From positions 3,687,501 to 3,751,500 of the forward strand of contig JARUPZ010000006.1 of the NCBI GenBank assembly GCA_031213475.1: a DNA stretch of 64,000 bases, written 5' to 3'. The notes under the pieces are model-generated. The model saw only the letters and a program-made list of their open reading frames with translations. It searched no databases and was not told the origin of the DNA. Shown here piece after piece: positions 33,681-44,393 of the stretch. The translations under genes and the position numbers were made by a program. This stretch comes from Nereocystis luetkeana (Eukaryota; Sar; Phaeophyceae; Laminariales; Laminariaceae). The number at the start of each line of letters is the position of its first letter. The stretch's first letter is position 1.

Positions 33681-35872
33681 TCTAATATCTGGTAGACAGC
33701 TACAGCAGCAATTCGGAAGTTGTTTGGCCGGTCTCTAGGTATAGACCAGCCCTAACGAAAACCATGTTTGTCCTGCGCGAATCTATTCATAGCTGTGTCG
33801 GAGCATTTTGGGTTTCCCGACTTTGCAGTGTGTGTTTTAAAACATCCCTTTGGAGCTTAATGAAGCGTTACCAAAGGGTTTACCTTTTTTTGGCCGTTTC
33901 ACAAGAAACATCTACGGAAAAAACGCCATCATAACAGCCGGCAGAACAGTCGCCCAGACACACGCACCCAGCACCCTGGCTGACCACACACGATCTGTCG
34001 TAAATGGCTAACAACCCGAACTGCATTTTGTGGGCTGGCTGCTCTACTATGCTGCCATCGTGTGTGCTTTGTGCTGTGCGTTTTCTTTGGCGTGTCGAGT
34101 GAGATAATAACATGCATTTGGTTGTATCAAATCGGCCATTGTTTTGTTTCACCGAAATCTCGACAAACCAGAACAGATCAAAAACCAAGACACACAGCAG
34201 CATAGTGTACACCATTGCGTAGGAAAACAAGTGATTGAGGATTTTCTATACTTTCCGCAAAAACGTTCGTCTGTCATGCATCTCGGAATCGCTTTATGAG
34301 CGGGTTGCCGTAAGCGGAAGAAACCTTACAGCATCACCGTTTATCAGGTGCTGGAGGGATTTTAGCGTATCTGGTGCAACGGTGGACTCTGAGCGTTTAC
34401 TACTCCAAGAGTCTTGTGTTCGTATATACTGGCAGTACGCACCACCCTTGCATGGTTTGTTTAGGGCCTATCTTAACGAGGAATGTTTTTAATCATATTC
34501 CCCCAAACAATTTTTTCGTTCGATTTGATTTGCATCCGGTTGGTCGTAAAGTGAATCGCCGAGCGTTCTGACGTTTGATTCTCGAAGAAAATGAAAAAAA
34601 CAACGAATTCGGCAAGAAAAAGTATTTTGGGGCTTATGTTGTTCTTGGTGTTATTCACTTTGGGGAGTTTGTCCAGCTCGACGTGGCATGTGCCTGAAAC
34701 CGAAGCAAGCCACGCAAGCTCGAGCCGTGTCATCGACTGCTTCACCCAGGTGAGATCCACCATTGAGGCGTTCTATGATAGAGGTTCACCCTATATTATT
34801 TTTTCCTGAGGCTCCTCACTTGAGGCTGAGGCTCCACACTTGAGGAGCCCCACACCTCACCCTAAAACTGACTTCAGCAAAACTCAAATTTCGCCCCGAT
34901 AAATAATCCCACGGTCCAAGTATATAATTACGTCCTTTTTTTAAACAAGATTAGCATTCCGATGATATTGGGTTAATGAGCCCCGTCATTCAGAAAATAT
35001 GTTAGCGGAAATGTGCTACCTCTATGGTAGAACGCGTCCATTCCCGAGAGGCAGGGCCACCGGAGCAGCCGCAGAGTGAGGTCCGACGGCCCCTAGCACA
35101 GAGCAGACCATCCGCGGCGCCTAAAAAAATACAAGGCCGTCGCAAACCCAGTTTCTCACCCCTCTTCGCCTCGCAAACCACATGAGCACCGACCAGGTCA
35201 CGAATTCGCTCAGAAGTTTGATCGCTGTATATCCCCGTCGCTGATGTCTGCGTGGGAAATCGGGGCTGCGCCAGCCACCCAGGACATCCGAAGATCGGTA
35301 GCCATCTCGGCGGTGCCGGCAGAAACAGTCGACCGCTAACCACGGCGCCCCGGGGAGGACGCGGGCCGTCGCTCGCCTCGTTGGTTGCCCTCGGGCGTTC
35401 GTTGACCCTTGCGCATTATTCGATTTTGAGAAAACTACGCTATTCCTCGATAGGACCCAAAGGCATATTTTTCACGAATGATATTATCTTCAAATCAAAT
35501 ACATTTTTTCCTACTCGATTATCATGGAAACAAAATATCGTTAAGACGGGTCCTTACGACAGAACCCTCGCAATCGATGCCATCTATTTTACCTATTTAT
35601 CTTTGTTTTATACAAAAGGTGCCTGTTCTGTAGGGTACAGTGAAATATTTAGGCTCATTCTATCGGAGAGCTATATCCGAGAGTTTTTTCCCCAGAATTC
35701 CCAAAGTTTTGAAGTAATTGGAGATATGTATCAAGAGACGGAGGCGTTCCATCACTGTTTGAAAATTCTCCAGAAGCAAAAAAAAACAGGAAAATTGAAT
35801 TTCATATATTTGTTCGGAAATTCTAATTCGGAAAAAATCACTGCACACCCCGGACAGTTCATGAGCTAGCTC
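33681..35872. other. No confident gene; unrecognised open frames
   Basis: Minus-strand 33,880-34,230 (116 codons) begins with a hydrophobic stretch (MFSYAMVYTMLLCVLVFDLF) that could be a signal or membrane segment; the rest is unrecognised. Plus-strand 35,252-35,869 (205 codons) runs from GC-rich into AT-rich DNA, which argues against a single real exon. 34,464-34,580 carries the GGGCCTATCTTAACGAGGAA motif and a block similar to 4650-4720. Confidence 0.3.
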
Positions 35873-36260
35873 CATCTATTGTGTACAGCTCAAGCTTCGA
35901 AAATATGTGCAAATGAGCTACCGCCGATAACTCAAGCCGGGAGAAACATGTGTAGTTCATGTAGCTTCTATAGCTCATCTCGGGGGCAGATGAACTAGCT
36001 CATATAGTTCCTATAACTCAGCCTGGAAAAAAGTGTATCGATAGGCTATCTTCTATAACTCAAGCCTTCGAAACATGCGCAGATGAGCTACCACCTATAG
36101 CTCAAGTCTTCAAAACATATGCGGATGAGCTACCACATATAGCTTAAGCCGGGAACGCACGTGCAGATGAGCTACCACCTATAGCTCAAGCAGGGAAAAC
36201 GTTTGCAGATGAGCTATCGCCTACAGCTCACCCCCGGAGAGCGTAATCATAGCTTATGCA
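35873..36260 (+). repeat. GAGCTA/TAGCTC hairpin-unit array, copy 1
   Basis: About nine degenerate units of 40-44 bp: GATGAGCTACCNCCTATAGCTCAAGC, then GGGAAAACATGTGCA or CTTCAAAACATATGC. In each unit GAGCTA and TAGCTC can pair with a 7-base loop. The related array at 46,465-46,890 lies on the other side of Copia-1 and the recombinase relic, in the same orientation. Confidence 0.8.
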
Positions 36261-36371
36261 CGCAGCTCATTGTTGTTCTTCCTCGGTAACACATGTATGG
36301 TAACCAGCTATAAAAAAACACCCTCCGGGACAACTGTGTGTGTATAGGAAAAACATGGGTTCGGCCTGGGT

Positions 36372-36571
36372 TTAATCGTTGTCCTCACCCATATCGATGG
36401 CGTTGTTCGTGGGGTCCACATCCATCGATGGATCCGGTTGCTGCCCACCGCCAGCCTGGCCTACGGTCAAAGCGCCGCCAGAGCTGCTACCCCGGGCCGT
36501 GGGCATGCTAGAGGCGTTGCTGTGTTGTGTCGGTGTTGTGTTCTGTGCGAGCGCCTCTTGGGGTGTGTATG
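36372..36571 (-). pseudogene. Probable host terminal-exon remnant split by Copia-1
   Basis: On the minus strand a clean frame runs from the Copia-1 target site to a TAA at 36,372-36,374. Its composition is that of a real disordered tail: YTPQEALAQNTTPTQ, an SSSGGA stretch, GGGQQPDPSMDVD, and an acidic end MGEDND. On the far side of Copia-1 (43,546-43,575) the same frame continues once one copy of the target duplication is counted (PAVTMSP leading into YTPQ). There it is preceded by TATACAG, a possible splice acceptor. The host product is unknown; the frame match could be chance, but composition supports a gene. Confidence 0.45.
36567..36571. repeat. Copia-1 target-site duplication, left (GTATG)
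   Basis: GTATG directly precedes the 5' LTR; ATATG (43,546-43,550) follows the 3' LTR. Four of five bases match, as expected for an ageing insertion. Confidence 0.65.
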
Positions 36572-36985
36572 TGTTCGTGGTGTGCGGTAGCTTGATACAG
36601 GTCTACGGATATTGGGGGTTTCATGTATTGTGGGGTTTCGTATTAAGTATCGAGGCATTATTTGGTATGCCTCGTGGCTGGAGGGGTGGAGCTGCTCCTC
36701 CGAGAGCAGTCGCTGATGTTAATGATACGGCCCAGGCTTTGATGATAACGATACTGCCTGTCTATATGTGAGTGGTGCAGCCGGTGACAATCTTGGTGCG
36801 GCTTACCTCCTGTGTGTGGTTTATGTGGTGAGGTCTCTGACAGAATGGTATTGATCCACCTGGTGTGTGTTGTGCTTGGTTTATTGTACCAGGTACAAGT
36901 GTTTTGTTTTCTCTCCTCGACCTACGCCATAGGAGCACGCCGCGCGGTTACATAGGCCACGTTATGCAGCAAGCGTATTCAAACA
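36572..36985 (+). repeat. Copia-1 5' LTR (414 bp)
   Basis: Begins TGTTCGTGGTGTGCGG and ends GCGTATTCAAACA, canonical TG...CA ends. It matches 43,132-43,545 throughout. It contains TACCAGGTA (36,897-36,905). The bases after it (CGACATCGTG...) do not look like a known initiator-Met primer-binding site. Confidence 0.95.
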
Positions 36986-37047
36986 CGACATCGTGTTTGA
37001 ATGATATCGTTGTTTCCGGGCCCGGAGTTTGCTGAAGGGTTGCTGTT

Positions 37048-39424
37048 ATGGCCGAGGAGATCGAGCTGCTTCGGCAGCAACTTGCGGACGTGACGACTAA
37101 TCTGGCTGAGCGAGACGCGACGTTGGCTGACCGAGACGCGACGGTGGCAACGGAGAGAGCGTTAAGGATGCCAGCCGAGGCAGCGGCTTAGGGGGATACT
37201 GCTGGGAGGAGCGGGCGGCCCATACAGCAGACAGGGGCGCAGGCAAGTGTAGGGCAGCCTGTGCCGGAGCCAGACTACCGTCACCAGACTCCTCTGGCTC
37301 TCATCTTGTCGCAAAATAGCATGCGGGTACCCAAGTTTGATGGGCGCAGTCTGCTGCATTTGTGGTCACACAGATTCCAAACGTTTTTGACGGCGCGGGG
37401 TCTGACCGGGGCACTTGAGCCCACGAGCGACCCCATTCGGAGGTTCAGAAGGGATGGAGGAGCGAAACCGGTCGATTTACCTCCATGGGCAGCAGAGAGT
37501 CGAGACGTGCGAGAAGGCATGGGAATTCCTTATGGAAGCCATGCAAGGACAGCCTGTGGAGGAACGCATGCATGCCGCTGGGTCGGTGGAGGGAGCATGG
37601 AAGGCTGTGATGGATTGGTATCAGCCACAGGGTGATACCGAGAGGGATCAACTCGAAGAAGAGTTCGAGAATATCGGAATGCAGGGAGATGATGACCCAA
37701 AACTGTTCTTCGCCCGTGCCGAGGGGAAACTCAATGTCTTGTCCGCATTGGGTATCCGCAAGTCGGACCGCGAGGTTACTCGCATACTCACACGTCGTCT
37801 TTCGTCCGAGTTTTACGACGTGGAGCAGCGTACAAGTTTGCTTCGGCCAGGTATCACGCGATCGGAGATGGAGGAAATCGTCCGCACCTCCCACGCTAAC
37901 CGCAAGACGAAGGGGTTGGAGGAGCGGAATTTAGCGGCGGTCGCGTCAATGGCTCCAGCGCCGTTGGCGGATCCCCACGCCCCCGCCATTGGTGAGGGTT
38001 TTCAGGGCAGGTATGGAGGCGGCGGGCCTCAGCAGCAGCAGCAAAGGCAGTATGGACAGCAGCAGCAGCGGTCGTATGGACAGCAACAGCCACAGCAGCA
38101 GCAGCGGCGGCAGTATGAACAGCAGCAGCAGCAGCAGCGGTCGTATGGACAACAGCAGCCGCAGCAACAGCAGCAGCGGCAATACGGTGGCACCGCGCAG
38201 CAGCGACAGCTGGGGGGAGGCCAACAGCAGCAACGTGGGGGCGAAGGCCATAGTTACCAGCAGCCGCACCCACCTCATCCGCAGCAGCAGCAACAGCACC
38301 CGCAGAGGCCGGGGGGCGCTGGTGAGACAAGTAACTCCGGAAGGGGGTGGTATCAGCGAGAATCACCTCCCCCTCCAGGAGCGTCCATGGGGGGAACGTA
38401 CAAGTGCGACCGGTGTGGCACTTTCGGGCATAAATCCGCGATTTGTCGAGCGCCGAACGCCTTGTCGGGGGTCTGCAGCACTTGTGGCGCTTTCGGTCAT
38501 ATGGCCAGGCAATGCCACACTGCTCCGCCTACTCGTATGCATGCAAACATTGTCGCGGCCCCTCCGTATGGTCCTCCGGCCCCTCAGGACCACTACAGCA
38601 GTGCACCGCCACCACCGGGAGCTTGGCCCCAGCACCAAACTGGCTTCGTAATTCACGGCGACGGATTGGACGGGGGCGGTGTGGGCGGTGGCGAACCAAA
38701 ATGGGGCGGGGGCAGTGTGGGCGGCGGCGAGTCGTACTGGGATGGGGGCGGTATGGGCGGCGGCGAGTCATACTGGAACGGGGGCGGTGTGGGCGGCGGA
38801 GTGCGAGGTCAGCCAGAGCCGAGTGGAGTAGCCGGGGAAGCTTACGAGGGCGGACCGCTTTCCTCGACTATCGAAAGCCAAGCGACGTCCAGCAGCGATC
38901 AGCAGGTCAAGTGGCTCACTCTCTTCGTGGCGCATGTGACGTCTTTAGGCAAGTGGCATGCTCTTTCTGTTGGTGGTGATCTTGTGAGGCCAACAAGGCC
39001 TGGGAGTAAGATTCTGATTGGAGATAGTGCTGCGTCAATCCATTGCACTGGTGACTGTACATTATTTTACAACAAGAGACCCCCTACTCCCGATGAGAAG
39101 GTTTTGATCATAGGCGATGGAAAGAAAATGAAGGTCGAGTTTTTCGGTTGTGTCGATCTGGTGATGCACTGTGCGGAGGACGTAGCAGTGACTCTGAGGA
39201 ATGTGGCGTATGTGCCTGGGGTCCCCTTTGACCTTTGCTCGTTCAACGTGATTCAAGAGGAACACGTCATTACCCTTGACCACAACGAGGCACACATGCT
39301 TAACGGACGCGTGTTTTTCCGAAAGGAAAGGTTCGGTAACTACGTCGAGGCCACTCGAGTAGCGAGGCACGAGACACCCCCCGCACTCGCTGCTGCAGTG
39401 TTGAGGCCTGGTGGGCAGAGATGA
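37048..39424 (+). pseudogene. Copia-1 gag and protease part
   Basis: ATG at 37,048 starts a coiled-coil-like N-terminus (LLRQQLADVTTNLAERDAT) that stops at a TAG (37,189-37,191). The same frame resumes with a Gag core (RVPKFDGRSLLHLWSHRFQT), then shifts frame near 37,440 into a 669-codon frame. That frame carries a long Gln-rich CAG-coded region (about 38,029-38,300) and two CCHC zinc knuckles (CDRCGTFGHKSAIC and CSTCGAFGHMARQC). It ends with a protease region (ILIGDSAASIHCTGD), where the usual DSG reads DSA. The frame ends at TGA 39,422 and continues in frame into integrase. Confidence 0.88.
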
Positions 39425-40470
39425 ATAGACGTCAACGACCTGCACTGTTCTCTTGGCAACGCCCACGATGCCGTTTTACGCGAGACTGCTCGTCAAATGG
39501 GCATCAAGGTGACGGGACGTTTGGGGTATTGCGATGGGTGCGCGGGGGGGAAGGGAATCCGCAAAGCCATCGCAAAATCCACATCGTCCCGTGCTGAGAA
39601 GCGGATGCAGCGCCTGTTCGCCGACCTCGCAGGACCCATGCCGACGTCGTCAGGCGGCGCTCGGTACTGTTTGAGGATCGTGGACGACGCCACCAACATG
39701 GGCTGGCCGGTATTTCTGCCAGACAAGAGCGCGGCCACCGTTACCCTCGGTTTCCGCACTTTCATGGCCGCCGTCAATGCCTACGGGAAGCCTAGATGCC
39801 TTCGGATGGACAACGCGTCCGAACTCACCAGCGCCGAGTTCAAAAGGCTGATGACCGAGAACGACATCCGTCGCGAGTTCACCTCCGTCGACGGTCCGAA
39901 ACGCAACGGGCGGGTGGAGCGCAAGCTAGCTCTTGTTGCCGAAGGAGGCCAGGCTGCTTTCTTGGAATTCCAGACCATGTTCGATGGGGTGGAGTTTCCG
40001 GCCAAGGCGCTCAATTACGATCGCACGTGGCCGGAAGCATGGACGTGGATGTGCGACGCGCTCAACCTCATGGCGCGAGTGGATGACAAGCCCGACATGA
40101 GGTGCTCGTTCGAGAAGTTCCACGAGAGGCCTTATAGGGGCCCGGTGCTTTCATACATGATGCCGGCACGCCACAAGGCCAAGCGGGCGGCTAAGTCAGA
40201 GCCGAAGGGCGAGCCATGCTTCTACCTGAACTCCGACAACGACCACGCCTCGGATTGCAGCAAGATCATGTTGTCGCCATCCGGCATCGCGAGCTACTCG
40301 ACCGATGTGACGTGGGGCTACCGGCGCGCACCGTTCGATGGAGGGACCGCGATCACCGGGTCCCCGCCTCCGGCCAGGGGGGGGCTGTCGGTGACCCAGC
40401 GCAGCAGCCGCAAGCGCCGCGGGGCTTTGAGGTGTGGTACCAGCAGTCGACGCCATCGTCTGGTGTAACG
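39425..40470 (+). pseudogene. Copia-1 integrase
   Basis: In frame with gag-protease after the TGA at 39,422. It carries the HHCC zinc-binding head (LHCSLGNAH...YCDGCAGGKG), then the DDE core: LFADLAGPMPT (first Asp), LRMDNASELTS (second Asp) and NGRVERKLAL (Glu). A linker follows. Near a G8 run (40,377-40,384) the reading frame must shift to continue into EVWYQQSTPSSG and the RT. It joins copia cDNA to the host genome; this copy cannot be made in one piece. Confidence 0.88.
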
Positions 40471-40479
40471 CCAGAGTCT

Positions 40480-42417
40480 TCGCCCACACCCCTATCTGCT
40501 GCGTCGTCCGTACCGCAGCAGCAGGAGCCGACGCCAGCGACCGTTGCACCGACGGAGTCCTTGCCCGTGTCCCTTCCCCCTGCGCCGCCCGCAACCGTTG
40601 CATTGCCAGACTCCTCGCCCGCACCTCCGCCCACTGTGTCGGAGATGCCGGTGCAGCAGCAGCAGCAGCAGCAACCGCGGGTATCGCCGGCGGTGACGCG
40701 GTCGGCATCTCGGCAACAGGGGGGCCTGGGTACGCAGCATGGCTTCATTTCGATGCTAGCTGCGCGGGAGAATATGCACATGGTCATCGCCAATCAGTCT
40801 CCGCCGCACATGCCCGCCCTTGAACTGCCTTCATGCCCTGCGAGTGAGTTGGTAACGCCCGACTCATATCGCGAAGCGTGCGGGGATGAACACGGAGACG
40901 TGTGGTTCCACGCCATGGACACTGAATTCCACGGTCTGTACCGCGCGAAGACGTTCGGTGCTGTGGTGGATGAGAAGGATAGAGGCACATAGCAACGAAA
41001 CGGAATCAACGTGATCTCTGCTAAGTGGGTTTATTCTTGGAAGGTTCACGAATTTGGCAGAGTAGTGCGGGCAAAGGCCAGGTTGGTAGCGAGGGGCTTT
41101 GGACAGCGTGCAGGAGTTGACTATTTCGATACTTATTCCTCGTGCCCATCCGTTGCGAGCGTTCGTATGCTCGCTGCCGTCGCGTGTGAGTTGGGATTGG
41201 ATTTATGCCATTTTGATGCCGAGCAGGCGTTTGTGCAGTCAGAGTTGAGCGAGGACGTCTACATGCGCCTCCCCAAGGGGTGCGGGTCGATGTCCGGTAA
41301 GGTGGTCAAGTTATGTCGCAGCCTGTATGGTTTGAAGCAGGCGTCGCGGCAATGGCATCATCACTTGGTACGTGGTATGAGGGGTCTTGGTTTCGAGCAG
41401 TGAGAGGCTGATGCGTGTGTCATGCGTTTGGTGAAGGCGGGGGCCGTTTCTATCGTAGTAGTAGTGCATGTGAATGACATATTTACGATGGGGCTTAAGA
41501 GTAGGTGTGACCAGTTTTGTGAGGACCTGAATCAGTTTGTTCCTATCAACAACCTGGGGGGGTTACGATGGTACGCAGGTTGCCGATTCTCTCGAGACTG
41601 GGGTGCAGGGACATTGACGATACCACAGCAGGTGTTCGGTGAAAGCACCGTAGCGAAGTCCGGTGTCACCCGCGGCAAGTGCATTCCTGCGGTGGTTGAC
41701 CTAAAGCTTGAGGTGCTTGACAAGGATGAACCAGACGTTGATGAGCCTTTTCGGTCGTTAGTAGGGCATTTGATGTGGCTGGCGAATCAGACCCGCCCGG
41801 ACATCCTTAACGCGGTTCGGGCGGTGGCAAGATACGCTGCAGCACCAAAGTTATTGCATTGGCAGGCAGCGTTGCACATACTTAGGTACATCAAATCTAC
41901 GAGTACGTACGGTATTACTTTCCAGAGGGGTCTGAGTAATGGAGTTCAGTTGGAGTTGTACGTGGATGCGGACTACGCGCACGAGGCCAATGACCGGAGG
42001 TCTGCCTCTGGTGGAGTTATTATGTGCACTGGTGCCTTTGTATCGTTCTACTCTAGGACGCAGAAATCCATTACCCTTTCGTCCACGGAGGCAGAGTATG
42101 TGGCGATGGCCACCGGTTTCCGCGAGGCGACTTTCATGCGTTATATCTGGAGCTTTATTTTTTCGGACCGCGAAGTCGGATGTACCACGGTGAAGGAAGA
42201 TAACCAGGGGGCGATACATTTGGCGAAAAACCCTGTGACCACTCCGAACAGTAAGCACATTGCTGTCCGTCATCACTTCCTTCGGGGACGTGTTGCTAAT
42301 GGGGAGATCGAGATTGTCCACGTATCGTCGGCATTGCAGCATGCTGACTTCCTCACGAAGCCTTTGCCCAAAGAAGCGTTCCGTTTTCATTGCAAATTTG
42401 TGATGAATTTGTGGTGA
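40480..42417 (+). pseudogene. Copia-1 pol: linker, reverse transcriptase, RNase H
   Basis: One frame with two internal stops. A Gln/Pro-rich linker ends at TAG 40,990. RT then runs from VISAKWVYSWK through ARLVARGFGQ, CHFDAEQAFVQS and SLYGLKQASRQW to a TGA (41,401-41,403). The catalytic block reads VHVNDIF, so the first Asp of the VDD motif is Asn (codon AAT, 41,473). RNase H follows: TRPDILNAVRAVARY, VDADYAHEANDRRSASGG, SSTEAEYVAM, EDNQGAIHLAKNP and SKHIAVRHHF. It ends in FVMNLW and TGA. The Asn and TGA are lesions relative to Copia-2 (VDDIF and QSPADACVM). Confidence 0.92.
40990..40998 (+). promoter_or_regulatory. In-frame TAG-CAA-CGA, candidate leaky stop (Copia-1)
   Basis: The stop lies 8 codons before ISAKWV, at the start of RT. 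Copia-2 has TAG-CAA-CCA at the equivalent codon. UAG-CAA is the core of the tobamovirus-type readthrough context (UAG CAR YYA); the third codon here (CGA) departs at one base. Copia-3 has no stop at this joint. Confidence 0.5.
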
Positions 42418-42975
42418 TTTCTGTCATTTATTTCTTGGTTTCGGATATTTTGGGGTATTGGGTGATGAGAACGGAGAAGATTGATTTTTGGGGAATTGGA
42501 GAAAGTATTGGGATGTAGTCATGCGTTGAGTAATGTTAATACGCCAATAAGGTGTGCCGCTGGTCTTGATGAATCGTGCCGTACCCGTTGGCTATTGATT
42601 AAGTATGCACAACGTACAGGGGAGCCAAAATTACTACCAGGTAGTATCCATAGTACTTTTAAATTTAGAAGCAGTATGTTGACTTTTGCATACTCCCGGA
42701 GTGAGCACCTACTAATAGCAGGGGGGCTATTATAGTTCGATTTGAGATGTCCTACATCAGAGACGTTCTGTTGTTCTGCTCTTCCAGAGTGCAAAACAGG
42801 GGGGCCGATGCTATCGGGCGGTACGATATCTATGTGAAGGCGGTGTTATTGATTTTGTTTGAAGGTTTTACCAACATACTTACGTTTGTTGGATTTTTTC
42901 CATTCTAATAGTTACTGTCTTGATATATTTTAGGAGGCCTCCACTGGAATCGAGATTGAGAGATTTGGTATTGGG

Positions 42976-43080
42976 ATTGCCGTTTTACCTTGGCAACGAT
43001 GAAGGATGGAATTTGGGGTTGCCGTTTTACCTTGGCAATGATATTTTATGGAATTTGGGGCTTGCCGTTTTACCTGGCAA
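42976..43080 (+). promoter_or_regulatory. Three tandem hairpin motifs in Copia-1 3' region
   Basis: TTGCCGTTTTACCTTGGCAA at 43,019-43,038, with a near-identical copy at 42,976-42,996 and a one-base-shorter form at 43,061-43,080. TTGCC pairs with GGCAA around a conserved GTTTTACC loop. Units are about 42 bp apart and share ATTTGGGG. The same motif occurs in the Copia-2 3' region with a compensatory stem change. Confidence 0.65.
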
Positions 43081-43120
43081 TTGGTGATAAGATATTCGGG
43101 ACCTATCGTATCGCGCACCG

Positions 43121-43131
43121 AATAGGGGGGC
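43121..43131 (+). promoter_or_regulatory. Copia-1 polypurine tract
   Basis: AATAGGGGGG directly upstream of the 3' LTR (one C between), the expected plus-strand primer position. Confidence 0.75.
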
Positions 43132-43545
43132 TGTTCGTGGTATGCGGTAGCTTGATAACGGTCTACGGATATTGGGGGTTTCATGTATTGTGGGGTTTCG
43201 TATTAAGTATCAAGGCATTATTTGGTATGCCTCGTGGCTGGAGGGGTGGAGCTGCTCCTCCGAGAGCAGTCGCTGATGTTAATGATACGGCCCAGGCTTT
43301 GATGATAACGATACTGCCTGTCTATATGTGAGTGGTGCAGCCGGTGACAATCTTGGTGCGGCTTACCTCCTGTGTGTGGTTTATGTGGTGAGGTCTCTGA
43401 CAGAACGGTATTGATCCACCTGGTGTGTGTTGTGCTTGGTTTATTGTACCAGGTACAAGTGTTTTGTTTTCTCTCCTCGACCTACGCCATAGGGGCACGC
43501 CGCGCGGTTACATAGGCCACGTTATACAGCAAGCGTATTCAAACA
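43132..43545 (+). repeat. Copia-1 3' LTR (414 bp)
   Basis: TGTTCGTGGTATGCGG to CAAACA. It carries TACCAGGTA at 43,447-43,455, so that word was in the element before this insertion. Confidence 0.95.
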
Positions 43546-43643
43546 ATATGGTGACATGGTGACAGCTGGCAACTGCTGTATATATATACAGTAGCTGTTG
43601 TCAAAAAACGAAAATTCAAATTGTGTTGGGTGTCGACCTTATC

Positions 43644-43730
43644 CCTTTTAGAGGATCAGTCCCGTCGTTGGGGGCAAACCACTAAAATCTAAATATGTTG
43701 TCCCCAAAACGGGACTGGAGTTCTAAAAGG
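43644..43730. mobile_element. Short foldback element (87 bp)
   Basis: CCTTTTAGAGGATCAGTCCC...TTGGGG pairs with CCCCAAAACGGGACTGGAG...TAAAAGG. The arms are about 30 bp with few mismatches. Non-coding; MITE-like. Confidence 0.65.
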
Positions 43731-43784
43731 TATCGTCAGATCGTCAGGTATCTTCAGAACAGTTGCAGACCCAATCTCATATAA

Positions 43785-43800
43785 GGGTCGATCTTAACGA
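43785..43800 (+). repeat. Dispersed motif GGGTCGATCTTAACGA
   Basis: One of about eight copies. Others: 2904-2920, 4598-4616 and 34,464-34,486 on +; 3927-3950, 5416-5432, 35,538-35,553 and 63,243-63,259 on -. Here and at 63,145-63,200 the adjacent sequence is GAGTGTTTTTCAG...TTTTCCCGNAATTTCGGTATTTTCCT, so the motif is probably the end of a short dispersed element. Confidence 0.55.
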
Positions 43801-43852
43801 CGAGTGTTTTTCAGTTTTTTTCGGTATTTTCCCGTAATTTCGGTATTTTCCT

Positions 43853-44306
43853 GTAGTATTCTGTCTCTCTACCGTGGATCATTTAATGTAAGTATTGGAT
43901 TGGATCATGCCTCCTGCGCCGGGCAGGAGGTCCCGTCCGGTATTTCCCCCCGCGCTGAGTAAAGTGGCGAATCACAAACTCTGCGCGGGGTTAGTACCTG
44001 TAAATAATCTGGGTAGACAAGCCCAAGAATACTAATCCTACTGCCGGGTGGGTGGGATGGTCTCAGGAAATGGCGCGACCAACTCTACTCCCGAGGTTTC
44101 GGGAGCGACAGGAAGAAGTGACCTCGATTCGAAAAAAAAAATCGAGACGTTTCGATATAATCAATGGTTCCATTATTTGCGCCAAATTTGAATCCATGGA
44201 TTGGATCGCCATTTTACTGTAGTATTCTGTCTCTCGACCGTGGATCATTGCATGCAAGTATTGGATTGGATGAGGCCTCCTGCGCCGGCCTGTGGTCCCG
44301 CCCATA
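43853..44306 (+). repeat. Direct repeats of about 90 bp flanking a 270-bp segment
   Basis: 43,853-43,943 and 44,214-44,306 share CTGTAGTATTCTGTCTCTC, ACCGTGGATCATT, AAGTATTGGATTGGAT and GCCTCCTGCGCCGG. They lie next to the recombinase pseudogene and could mark its boundary. No coding content. Confidence 0.65.
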
Positions 44307-44393
44307 CTTCTTTACGCCTCCTTTCAGATTGCCTTTGTAGTTGACCGCCGGTCCGGGGCAGAATAGTCTCACCCAAACTTCTACCACCTGAAC

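Larger units (their letters stand above)
36572..43545 (+). mobile_element. Copia-1: Ty1/copia LTR retrotransposon, decaying
   Basis: About 6.97 kb with 414-bp LTRs and gag-protease-integrase-RT-RNase H in copia order. The LTRs differ at about seven sites (about 98.3% identity), so the insertion is not brand-new. Lesions: TAG at 37,189, a frameshift near 37,440, TGA at 39,422, a frameshift at a G8 run (about 40,377), TGA at 41,401 and an Asp-to-Asn change in the RT catalytic motif. A TAG at 40,990 may be original and functional (see separate entry). It is not autonomous now. It sits inside a probable host exon. Confidence 0.93.

Noticed and set aside
35873..36260. CRISPR-like array
   Set aside because: Unit sequence continues through the supposed spacers, spacing is uneven, and the context is eukaryotic with no cas genes.
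36379..36771. Plus-strand ORF crossing the left end of Copia-1, repeated at 42,990-43,331
   Set aside because: The shared part is just the LTR read in one frame; the upstream parts differ and belong to flanking DNA or the Copia-1 3' region.
37946..38366. Minus-strand Leu/Ala-rich and plus-strand Ser-rich ORFs across Copia-1
   Set aside because: Frame shadows of the CAG-coded glutamine run in gag. The same applies to 58,773-59,582 opposite Copia-2 gag.
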